Source of the DNA: a virus
Direction: 5' to 3' (one strand)
Virus record (IMG/VR): IMGVR_UViG_3300037041_000414
Location: 1 to 33,571 of that record
DNA: 33,571 nucleotides
The position numbers and the translations under genes are program-made. Shown in pieces: positions 13,612 through 19,945 of the stretch. Each line of letters starts with the position of its first letter. Position 1 is the stretch's first letter. The notes beneath the pieces were generated by a model. It was given only the letters and a program-made list of their open reading frames with translations. It had not been told where the DNA came from and did not search any database.

Positions 13612-14113
13612 TTTTTTCAATGAATTGGTTTTTGTATGTGTCGATTTTTCGATAAAAAAATTCTGCGATCCCTCGTTTGATCCAACCCAACAATGACAAA
13701 TTTTTGATCAACGACAACAAATTCACGATCACCAACGGAACGAAAACACCCTCGTTCAACCAAAACAACGCGGCGGATCCTTTGGACAAATTGGTGGCGA
13801 ACACCAACAACCCCGTGTGGGACAATATCGTCCAAAATATTCGCAACGCTTTTTTGGTTTCGAATCGATTGTGACGCCATGCCAACGAAACACCCGTGAC
13901 ATGATCCGCGCAAATCAAACCGATCAACGCAAAATAAGAAACCGACGGGGAAAAAATCCAATCGTCGATCAACGCGGACAACCCCCCAATGGTGAATCCT
14001 CCAACAACGGCAAAAAACAATGTTTTCATTTTCAATTTTAACGAACACACCGATTCGATAATTTCGAACAATTCGGTTTGAATCCTGGGTGTGTGTGTGT
14101 GATACGATTCCAT
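13595..14113 (-). CDS. Holin (phage_holin_4-like), 172 aa
   Basis: Forms the inner-membrane lesion that releases or activates the endolysin. Predicted spans lie at about residues 31-50, 58-78, 93-110 and 118-136. The ADHVTGV segment at 69-75 and the ETKKALR loop at 85-91 match the 'D-x-x-TG ... K' pattern of the phage_holin_4 family, whose members have three or four spans. The start ATG at 14113 follows AACAACAAAACAAAATCGATC. A longer reading from a TTG at 14206 would overlap the micro-gene upstream and is rejected. The spanin follows immediately, and the amidase is two genes upstream, giving a compact lysis cassette. Confidence 0.8.
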   Translation of the reverse strand: MESYHTHTPRIQTELFEIIESVCSLKLKMKTLFFAVVGGFTIGGLSALIDDWIFSPSVSYFALIGLICADHVTGVSLAWRHNRFETKKALRIFWTILSHTGLLVFATNLSKGSAALFWLNEGVFVPLVIVNLLSLIKNLSLLGWIKRGIAEFFYRKIDTYKNQFIEKNEIPN

Positions 14114-14133
14114 GATCGATTTTGTTTTGTTGT

Positions 14134-14217
14134 TCAATACCTTGGACGTGGTTTCGACGTTGGACGTGAAACGGGACGTGACGCGGGTCGGCTTGGCTTG
14201 TTGCAATTACATTTCAT
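14134..14217 (-). CDS. Micro-protein, 27 aa, basic
   Basis: A 27-residue frame in the gap between the 313-residue gene and the holin: MKCNCNKPSRPASRPVSRPT, then SKPRPRY. It is Pro, Arg and Ser rich with a repeated (S/A)RP unit and a CNC start, a layout like other tiny 'CNC' peptides in Bacteroidota phages (from memory). The stop comes 21 bases before the holin ATG. No function known; it may be a translated leader of the holin. Confidence 0.42.
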   Translation of the reverse strand: MKCNCNKPSRPASRPVSRPTSKPRPRY

Positions 14218-14228
14218 GATGGTGTTGT

Positions 14229-15170
14229 TTATGGCGTCCCGTACACATACCGCGATTGATTGCAAACGACACAAATGTCGTCGATCCTGGAAAACAATTC
14301 GGGCAATGTTTGGACGGTGGTTTCAAATTGTTGTTTGTATTGACGTTCGAATTCCCCCAACAAAAATTCACATTTGTCGGAATCCAACAACGTCACCGAA
14401 TTCAAACGGTCGGTTGTGATCGCTTCCTTTATTATTTCAATCCCCGCACGATACAACACCGCGAAACGAATTTTTTGGGCCAACACACAACCGATTTCGT
14501 CGGTTGAACATTCGGCGTTGGCGTTCACGATCAACCCGAACGACGTTGTGGTGGTTGACAAACCATTCCAACCGTTTGCGATCATGAATTCCGATTTTTT
14601 TGACGAACATGAACAACCACCTTTGACAACGGTGTTGTTTGGTGTGATCGCCGTGTTGTCGGTGACAACATAAATTTCCGCCGTTTCCGACAAATAATTC
14701 GGGAACACCTCGGCGTTTCCATTGGCGTCGGTTTCAAAATCAAATGTCGCGACCTGGGTCCCGTCCACAATTTTGATTTGGCCAATGAAATTTGGTTCAA
14801 CGATCCGAATTTTCACGGATTGAACGCGAACGCGCAACAATCGGGATTCGCGGGTCATGATTCGAACGCCTCGATCGCTTGGATCGGGTGTCAAAAATGT
14901 GGATTGGAATTCGCCAACGGCCAATTCGTCCACGATTGAATTCATTCGAAAAAATGGAATGGTAAAACGGGCGATGTCGTTCAACACCAATTGGGTCGCG
15001 AATCGGATTTTCGATTCGATCAATTGGACGCCCGACGAAAAACCCGAATCCGCCATGTCTGCGGCGAATCTTAAATTGATTCCCTCCAAATCGTCAATGA
15101 ACAACCCCGATTTCGGGGTGGTTTGGGAAACACAACGGATCCCAATGAAATTTTCAAAACATGCGGCCAT
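14229..15170 (-). CDS. Structural protein of unknown function, 313 aa
   Basis: A 313-residue protein starting MAACFENFIGIRCVSQT. The segment SGLFIDDLEGINLRFAADMA, followed by a long helix with LIESKIRFATQLV, is a pattern I associate with a conserved virion protein of Bacteroidota phages. The middle is beta-rich (VKIRIVEPNFIGQIKIVDG), then a GCSCSSKK cluster, and the last 40 residues hold a helix and a paired Cys end (DDICVVCNQSRYV). The ATG at 15170 overlaps the amidase 3' end by 17 bases; earlier ATG choices would overlap it further. Perhaps a tail-associated or fibre protein. Confidence 0.65.
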   Translation of the reverse strand: MAACFENFIGIRCVSQTTPKSGLFIDDLEGINLRFAADMADSGFSSGVQLIESKIRFATQLVLNDIARFTIPFFRMNSIVDELAVGEFQSTFLTPDPSDRGVRIMTRESRLLRVRVQSVKIRIVEPNFIGQIKIVDGTQVATFDFETDANGNAEVFPNYLSETAEIYVVTDNTAITPNNTVVKGGCSCSSKKSEFMIANGWNGLSTTTTSFGLIVNANAECSTDEIGCVLAQKIRFAVLYRAGIEIIKEAITTDRLNSVTLLDSDKCEFLLGEFERQYKQQFETTVQTLPELFSRIDDICVVCNQSRYVYGTP

Positions 15171-15675
15171 ATCCAAACGGGTCGTTTTTGTAAATATTTT
15201 TTTCGGGAACGCCAATTGATTCCAAAAATTTCGGAACCCAAAATGACGGACACGCTTTGTTGTCGAATTGATTGTGGCCTCCAATGATCACGTCGGGTTG
15301 ATACGCCAACACTTCATGAATGATTCCAATCAACGTTTGTTTTTGATCTTTGGTCAATGTGTTTTTGGCTTTTTTTCCCTTGGGTGATCCCTTGGGTTCC
15401 AATCCTCCAACATAAACAACATGACGTGAAATTGAATTGATCCCTTTGACGCCATTGGTGATTTCTTTCGAATCGATCCATTTGTCACCATTGTGTTCGA
15501 CAAATTTGTGACGTGATCCATTCAACAAAATCATGTCCGAATATCCCACACGGGACCAACCACGACCATTTGGTGGTGGCGCGGTGTGCCAACGAACAAT
15601 TGTTTCGGGATCAATGTCCACGTTTTCATGTGTCGCGGAACAATGAATGATCAAATATTTGAACGATTTTTTCAT
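15154..15675 (-). CDS. Endolysin, N-acetylmuramoyl-L-alanine amidase (Amidase_2 / T7 lysozyme type)
   Basis: Cleaves the bond between N-acetylmuramic acid and L-alanine in peptidoglycan to release progeny. The 173-residue protein is a single catalytic domain with no wall-binding part, typical for phages of Gram-negative hosts. It begins FKYLIIHCSAT with zinc ligand H11. The RGWSRVGYSDMI region provides Y45. GGHNQFDNKACPSF gives H134, K140 and C142, matching the H17/Y46/H122/K128/C130 set of T7 lysozyme. No signal peptide, so it depends on the holin. The start overlaps the previous stop (ATGA). Confidence 0.92.
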   Translation of the reverse strand: MKKSFKYLIIHCSATHENVDIDPETIVRWHTAPPPNGRGWSRVGYSDMILLNGSRHKFVEHNGDKWIDSKEITNGVKGINSISRHVVYVGGLEPKGSPKGKKAKNTLTKDQKQTLIGIIHEVLAYQPDVIIGGHNQFDNKACPSFWVPKFLESIGVPEKNIYKNDPFGYGRMF

Positions 15676-16091
15676 TCCTGGGATTCGGGTTTGGGATCCT
15701 CTGCGATCGGTTCCTCGGTTTTTTCTTTTTTCGGTTTGATTCCGACGAAATACGCCGTGAATTTTGAATGATCAAACGATTCCAATGTCAACCCCTCGAT
15801 TTCCTTTTTTGCGGCCTCCATGACCTCCAAAATCGGTTTGGTTCCTCTGCGGCGAAATTGATTCGATGTCACGAAAAAAATGACCCCGTTGGATTTGGTG
15901 GTCATTTTGGTCCATGACGGTTTGGTGAATTGTCCCTTGGCGACAACCTCCATTCGTTCAATGCGATCGGTTGATTCACGATCGGACGCCACAACGAAAA
16001 CGTCAAATGGCGCGACATTTTTGTGGATCAATTCAACGGCGAATTTCACCATTGGATCCACGTTGTTCAATTGTTGTTGGTGGAAAATCAT
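15672..16091 (-). CDS. Hypothetical protein, 139 aa
   Basis: A 139-residue protein with an ordered core (VKFAVELIHKNVAPFDVFVV, GVIFFVTSNQFRRRGTKPIL, KFTAYFVGIKPKK) and an acidic Pro/Glu tail. Alternating strands and helices suggest a small alpha/beta fold. ATGA overlaps with both neighbours place it in a coupled set of three genes ending in the endolysin. Unrecognised; possibly a virion or lysis accessory protein. Confidence 0.72.
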   Translation of the reverse strand: MIFHQQQLNNVDPMVKFAVELIHKNVAPFDVFVVASDRESTDRIERMEVVAKGQFTKPSWTKMTTKSNGVIFFVTSNQFRRRGTKPILEVMEAAKKEIEGLTLESFDHSKFTAYFVGIKPKKEKTEEPIAEDPKPESQE

Positions 16092-16660
16092 TTGTTTCGT
16101 TTTTTGAAATCCGTTCCCGATCCCGCGCCACCTTTGCCCAATGTGATTTGGGCGGATTTTGCGACGGCCTGGGTGAAATTGGTTTGGCGTCCACGGTGAT
16201 CCATTTGGATCAATGGAACAACATTCCCCGCGGGGATCCCGTTTCGGTCAACCTTGGTTGGTGAAAACGCGTTCGCCGTATCAACGACAACCGATCCACC
16301 ACCGTTTGATCCTCCGCCGTTTGATCCTCCGCCATTGTTTGGATCAACGGGATCCGTTCCTCCGCCACCACCGTCACCGTTTGGATCCTTTCCTCCGCCA
16401 CCATTTGTTTTTCCGTATGGTGAACCGTTGACCAATATTTGACCCGATTTCGGATCAATGGTCACACGGGCGGGTTTTCCCTTGGCGTCAACCAATTCAC
16501 CGTCCTTTTGGATTGTCAAAACAATTTCGCCCGATCCCGTGTCAATGACGTCGGTTCCTTTGATTTCAAATGTTTCAATGACAACGATTTCACCCGTTGC
16601 GCGATCAACAAAATTTGTTTCACCCGTTTTTGGGTCGATTTGTGAAATGATTTCGGCCAT
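16088..16660 (-). CDS. Gly-rich linker protein, 190 aa, probable virion component
   Basis: The first 85 residues are beta-rich (MAEIISQIDPKTGETNFVDR, GEIVLTIQKDGELVDAKGKP). Then comes a Gly/Asn/Asp-rich linker (about 86-125) with GGGSN repeats, and a basic C-terminal part (FTQAVAKSAQITLGKGGAGS). A beta domain tethered by a flexible Gly-rich linker suggests a display or fibre-type protein. I place the start at the ATG at 16660: the longer reading from 16738 would cross the terminator. Function not known. Confidence 0.65.
   Translation of the reverse strand: MAEIISQIDPKTGETNFVDRATGEIVVIETFEIKGTDVIDTGSGEIVLTIQKDGELVDAKGKPARVTIDPKSGQILVNGSPYGKTNGGGGKDPNGDGGGGGTDPVDPNNGGGSNGGGSNGGGSVVVDTANAFSPTKVDRNGIPAGNVVPLIQMDHRGRQTNFTQAVAKSAQITLGKGGAGSGTDFKKRNK
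16300..16335. repeat. Short tandem DNA repeat encoding the GGGSN linker
   Basis: A 15-base unit reading ccgccgtttgatcct on the plus strand occurs in near-perfect tandem, continuing with degenerate copies to about 16400. On the coding strand it gives GGGSN repeats. Such repeats can change copy number by slippage and so vary linker length. Confidence 0.7.
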
Positions 16661-16690
16661 TTTTTTTTGGTTTATGTTTTCAAAAATAAG

Positions 16691-16728
16691 AAAAAAAACC
16701 CCATGGCGAACAAACACCACGGGGTTTT
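16691..16728 (-). terminator. Strong rho-independent terminator
   Basis: Minus strand: AACCCCGTGG (16726-16717), loop TGTTTGTTCG, CCATGGGGTT (16706-16697) with one G-T pair, followed by an eight-T tract (16698-16691). It lies 24 bases after the stop of the 180-residue gene, so it ends the capsid/tail-tube transcript or lowers read-through into the lysis genes. The next ATG is at 16660; no good promoter is visible between. Confidence 0.85.
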
Positions 16729-16751
16729 CAATGAACAAAGATTCGGACGAA

Positions 16752-17294
16752 TTAAATTCCGTCCAAATTCACCGCAACGCCACACGGAATTGTGGTCGTG
16801 TTCCATGTCACGGTTCCGTCAAAATAAATTGATCCCGTGTTGTTGTCCTCGATCACTTGATCGACTTCAATTTGGAACGATTCAATCAATCCGTAAAAAT
16901 AACCGTCACATGTGTAATATCCGAACTGAAAATTGGTCGCGTTCGCTTGGATCGTGTTCCAAAAATCAATGTCCAAACATTCGTCGGGATTCGAATTGTA
17001 ATCCTGGAACGTCACGGATTTTTCACCGCCCACAATCGCTTCGGGACCACATGACGAAATTCGTTTTTTGGTGAATGATCCCTTTGGTTTTTGACCCAAA
17101 ATCAAACCCGTCAAAACAACATTTCCCGCCGCGATCGCCGCGATCCATTCGGTTCGGTCTTTGATGTCGGTGAATGTGTAATCACATTTCACGAACGCCA
17201 ATTTTGAAATTCCACCGTTTCGTGTGGAAACGCCACACCCACCCGAATAACTTTCGGGCAAATCGGGGGCGCAAGTACTTGGACACAATGCCAT
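16752..17294 (-). CDS. Putative major tail (tube) protein, 180 aa
   Basis: A 180-residue beta-rich protein with eight or nine cysteines, beginning MALCPSTCAPDLPESYSGGC. Strands such as YTFTDIKDRTEWIAAIAAGN, TNFQFGYYTCDGYFYGLIES and FDGTVTWNTTTIP fit a tail-tube or similar beta-barrel protein. It lies directly after the capsid gene between two hairpins, as an isolated and probably highly expressed transcript unit, which suits a major structural protein. Size (20 kDa) suits a tail tube monomer. Alternative: a head decoration protein. No diagnostic motif seen. Confidence 0.5.
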   Translation of the reverse strand: MALCPSTCAPDLPESYSGGCGVSTRNGGISKLAFVKCDYTFTDIKDRTEWIAAIAAGNVVLTGLILGQKPKGSFTKKRISSCGPEAIVGGEKSVTFQDYNSNPDECLDIDFWNTIQANATNFQFGYYTCDGYFYGLIESFQIEVDQVIEDNNTGSIYFDGTVTWNTTTIPCGVAVNLDGI

Positions 17295-17331
17295 ATTTTT
17301 TTGATTTTTTTGTTTAACTTAAATGAATTAA

Positions 17332-17358
17332 ACCGTCCCAACCTGGGATTGGGACGGT
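17332..17358. terminator. Hairpin after the capsid gene, possibly bidirectional
   Basis: A perfect 10-bp stem (accgtcccaa, 17332-17341, with ttgggacggt, 17349-17358) around the loop cctggga. On the plus side a TGTTTTTTTTT tract follows; on the minus side the stem is followed by TTTAATTCATTT. It starts nine bases after the capsid stop. It could terminate, or attenuate, the capsid transcript while also stopping antisense RNA. Confidence 0.65.
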
Positions 17359-17366
17359 GTTTTTTT

Positions 17367-18392
17367 TTATGGACACGCCACGATTGTCGAACAATCTTTG
17401 AAATTGAACGTGTAATTGACACCCGCGTTTGGATCGCCAACTTTGAACGCGTTCGACGGAATGAAAAACAATTCCCAATTCAACAACAATTTGATCGACC
17501 ATTCGTCGGCGCAATCGTCGTAATGAACTTTCAAATCGTAGGTCAAACCCGTGAATGGATCCGTGATTGTTCCGTGTTCGAAAACGTCGTTTCGTTTTGC
17601 GTAATCGCCAACGTATTTGTTCCACGTCAACAATTGAACCGCGTTCGGGGCCAAAACCACGAATTCGTTCGCACCAACAACGCTTTCAACGAAACGGTCG
17701 TTGAAATACATGTAATCGGTCCAACGTGACAAATCCGTTCCCGTGTTGGCGTTACAACATGCGATTTGTTGCGTTTTTGCGTACAAATCGAAATTCCCGC
17801 CTCCAATGATCATTGGCGCACCACTCGCACCAACCAGGTCGTATTCGTGACGGATTTGGGCCGACGCGATCGCACGGGGGGCGTTTGTTGTTGCTTCGAA
17901 CAATTTGATCGACTTTTGGGTTGTACCGTCGCCGAACTTTCCAAAATTCGCGGTTTGATCCGCCAACAATTGTTTGTTCAATGCGGTGTTGATCGCGTTC
18001 ATTTGTGACATGATCACGTTCGACACATAAACCGAATCCGCTTCGCACAATTTTCTCATTTGGTCCTCGGAAAATTTCATTCCTTTGGTTTCCAAACAAT
18101 TCGTGATTGAAACGTTTGTTTCAAATGGGGCGATCTCTTGTTCGGTGTCGCATGAATTTGTACATGTCAAATTCACGTCCGCGTCCGTTCCGCGCTGAAT
18201 GTAGTTCACTTGAACGGTTCGGTTTTTTCCGTTTGTTGGGATCGGAATCGCTTCAAACCCCATTCGGTTTTCCTCGGACATTAACGCGTCCAAATATCCA
18301 ACGCGATCGCGTTTCAATGCGGGGGCGTTCATTCCCGCCACGGAATTCAAATCCGTTTGTAATTTTTGACACAATCCTTGTGTAAATGCCAT
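17367..18392 (-). CDS. Major capsid protein
   Basis: The 341-residue protein follows a scaffold-like gene and lies between two non-coding regions with hairpins, as expected for the most abundant virion protein. Mixed alpha/beta sequence fits an HK97-type fold: a helical N-terminus (MAFTQGLCQKLQTDLNSVAG), a long central helix around KLCEADSVYVSNVIMSQMNA, then a strand-rich C-terminal part (DLKVHYDDCADEWSIKLLLN). No motif is diagnostic, so the call is by position, length and composition. It has ten cysteines, unusual for a capsid protein. The ATG at 18392 follows an A/T-rich leader. Confidence 0.75.
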   Translation of the reverse strand: MAFTQGLCQKLQTDLNSVAGMNAPALKRDRVGYLDALMSEENRMGFEAIPIPTNGKNRTVQVNYIQRGTDADVNLTCTNSCDTEQEIAPFETNVSITNCLETKGMKFSEDQMRKLCEADSVYVSNVIMSQMNAINTALNKQLLADQTANFGKFGDGTTQKSIKLFEATTNAPRAIASAQIRHEYDLVGASGAPMIIGGGNFDLYAKTQQIACCNANTGTDLSRWTDYMYFNDRFVESVVGANEFVVLAPNAVQLLTWNKYVGDYAKRNDVFEHGTITDPFTGLTYDLKVHYDDCADEWSIKLLLNWELFFIPSNAFKVGDPNAGVNYTFNFKDCSTIVACP

Positions 18393-18565
18393 TTTTTTAA
18401 TTTTTTATTGTTTGACTTTTTTGATTTGTGGGGGTGTATAAAACACGAAACCCATGACGTCACAACCACCAATTGGTGATCATTCCGAAATGGGTCGGTT
18501 CCCCGTTGTTTGCCATTTTGGTTTGGCGAACCCGTGGAATTCGTTTTCGGCCCGACGGCCCGTTT
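18393..18565 (-). promoter_or_regulatory. 173-base structured leader before the capsid gene
   Basis: The longest clearly non-coding gap besides the one at 11103-11286. It holds two perfect palindromes, CACCAATTGGTG (18468-18479) and TGACGTCA (18455-18462), and a GTGTTTTATACAC-type short repeat near 18435. An 18-residue frame starting MANNGEPTHF (18516-18460) may be only a chance reading. No consensus Bacteroidota promoter was found. It may hold an atypical promoter or an mRNA-stabilising 5' structure for the capsid message. Confidence 0.4.
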
Positions 18566-19408
18566 TTATTCTGCGGATCCTTGGCCGAACACTTTCATGT
18601 TTGCCAAACTTTCCGCGTTTTGTTGGGCCTTTTTTAGACCCGCCAATTGAAATTTTGGTCCGTCGTTCCCTCCGTTGTTTGCGGGGTTGGGCGGTGTTCC
18701 TTTTGGATTGGCGTTTTGATTGTTGGGTGAACCATTTGATTGTTTCACCACACCCAATTGTGTCAAATGCGAATCCAATATTTCGTCAAAGGTAACGATT
18801 TTTGTCCCGTCTTGGTTCAATGGGTTCAAATTATTTTTGGTTTTGACAACCAATTGACCATTGTCGTCAACGTCCACGTTGAAATTTTGGTCCAAATACG
18901 AACGAACCGCGGGTGATACCACGTCGGCGGAAACGATCAATTGACGTTTGGCGATCGCCTGGGAAATGATCGATTCACGTTTGAATGTTGTGATTTGTTT
19001 TTTGGCCTCCAATTCCTTGGCGGGGATCACGTCCTCCAACAATCGTTTGTTTTCATTCGACAATTCGATCAATCGTTGTTGGATTTCCTCCGCACCCTGG
19101 GCCGTGGCCTTGGACGCGCGGTCGTATGCGATCGAAATGATTTCGTCGAATTTTTTGTCCTTTATTTCCTCGGACGGCAAATTGAACGTTTTTTTCAATT
19201 TGTGTTCGATCTTGGACAATTCGGATCCGCGGATTTCGTCCTTTATCGGTTGAATGAATTCGGGATCATTTTTCAACACGTCACGTTGGACGGCCTTGAA
19301 TGATGTCGCGATTTCCTCGATTGGTGTTGTGTCGTCGTCGGCGGTCAATTTTGAAATCGCGTCACCTGGGACACCGATTTTTTTCAAAAATGTTTCAATC
19401 TTTGACAT
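18566..19408 (-). CDS. Putative capsid scaffold protein, 280 aa
   Basis: Guides procapsid assembly and then leaves or is degraded. The 280-residue protein has the typical composition: almost no Cys, long charged helices (KSELSKIEHKLKKTF-like region, ASKATAQGAEEIQQRLIELS, then ENKRLLEDVIPAKELEAKKQ) and a Pro/Asn/Gly-rich C-terminus (NPKGTPPNPANNGGNDGP) before a short basic end. It lies directly upstream of the capsid gene, as scaffolds do (GP20-like layout). The ATG at 19408 follows 14 bases after the preceding stop. Confidence 0.8.
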   Translation of the reverse strand: MSKIETFLKKIGVPGDAISKLTADDDTTPIEEIATSFKAVQRDVLKNDPEFIQPIKDEIRGSELSKIEHKLKKTFNLPSEEIKDKKFDEIISIAYDRASKATAQGAEEIQQRLIELSNENKRLLEDVIPAKELEAKKQITTFKRESIISQAIAKRQLIVSADVVSPAVRSYLDQNFNVDVDDNGQLVVKTKNNLNPLNQDGTKIVTFDEILDSHLTQLGVVKQSNGSPNNQNANPKGTPPNPANNGGNDGPKFQLAGLKKAQQNAESLANMKVFGQGSAE

Positions 19409-19422
19409 GGGTCGTTGTTTTT

Positions 19423-19722
19423 TTATTTGTTAGATTTGGGACCACGTTTTTTTGGGGCGGTGTCCTCGGTTGTTTCCTCTGCGGTTGGTTGATCAATGTC
19501 AACAAATTCCGTTTGTGGTTCCTCTGCGATCGGTGATTCGACAACCGTTTCAACGATTGTTGTTTTTTCCTCTGCGGGAATGACAAATTTCACGGGTTCG
19601 TTTTGGGTTGGGATCACGTCAAAAACTTTTGATCGTCCGCCTTTCTTTAACAAATCCCACGCGGTTTTGGTTATTTCGGAAACCTGGCCCGTTTTCATGT
19701 TTTGAATTCGAATTTTTTCCAT
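19423..19722 (-). CDS. Hypothetical protein, 99 aa, acidic C-terminus
   Basis: The N-terminal 40 residues form a small domain (MEKIRIQNMKTGQVSEITKT, AWDLLKKGGRSKVFDVIPTQ); such 'xxG.xxxxxxxAWxxLxxGGR' starts are common in phage proteins next to the capsid module. The rest is a Glu/Thr-rich disordered tail (VESPIAEEPQTEFVDI, then APKKRGPKSNK). The ATG at 19722 was chosen over the longer form because it follows AAAACAACAAAAA. Function unknown, perhaps a head-completion accessory. Confidence 0.7.
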   Translation of the reverse strand: MEKIRIQNMKTGQVSEITKTAWDLLKKGGRSKVFDVIPTQNEPVKFVIPAEEKTTIVETVVESPIAEEPQTEFVDIDQPTAEETTEDTAPKKRGPKSNK

Positions 19723-19737
19723 TTTTTGTTGTTTTGC

Positions 19738-19750
19738 CAAATATACGTCA
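19738..19750 (-). promoter_or_regulatory. Candidate -7 box (TATATTTG), repeated element copy 2
   Basis: Minus strand TGACGTATATTTG, identical to 12054-12066 and again starting with the TGA stop of the preceding short gene. The perfect TAnnTTTG box ends 16 bases before the ATG at 19722. The nearest TTTG upstream is 25 bases away, longer than usual spacing. Confidence 0.38.
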
Positions 19751-19945
19751 TTTTTTTGATGTGATCGCGTCAAATTGATCCGTTGAAATCAACGCCATGA
19801 ACCATTCCGCGCCCTCCTCATTTGGACCATTTTCAATTTCGTCCGTTTGAATTATCGTCCAAATTTTTTTCAATGTGTCGATGTCGTTGTTTGTCGCCGC
19901 GATTTCCGTCGCGTCGGACAATTTGATCATTTGTTCAATTGTCAT
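19748..19945 (-). CDS. Hypothetical protein, 65 aa
   Basis: A 65-residue acidic, helical protein (MTIEQMIKLSDATEIAATNN, DTLKKIWTIIQTDEIENGPN) starting with an ATGA overlap at the stop of the minor head gene. No recognised family. The Ala/Asp/Ile composition suggests a small helical bundle. Confidence 0.7.
   Translation of the reverse strand: MTIEQMIKLSDATEIAATNNDIDTLKKIWTIIQTDEIENGPNEEGAEWFMALISTDQFDAITSKK

Noticed and set aside
16661-16738. Longer start of the Gly-rich protein at 16738
   Set aside because: It would run through the strong terminator hairpin and its T-tract.
18540-18565. Terminator after the scaffold gene
   Set aside because: The cggcccgacggcccg stretch is mainly a direct repeat; the possible stem is only about four pairs and lacks a T-tract on the minus strand.
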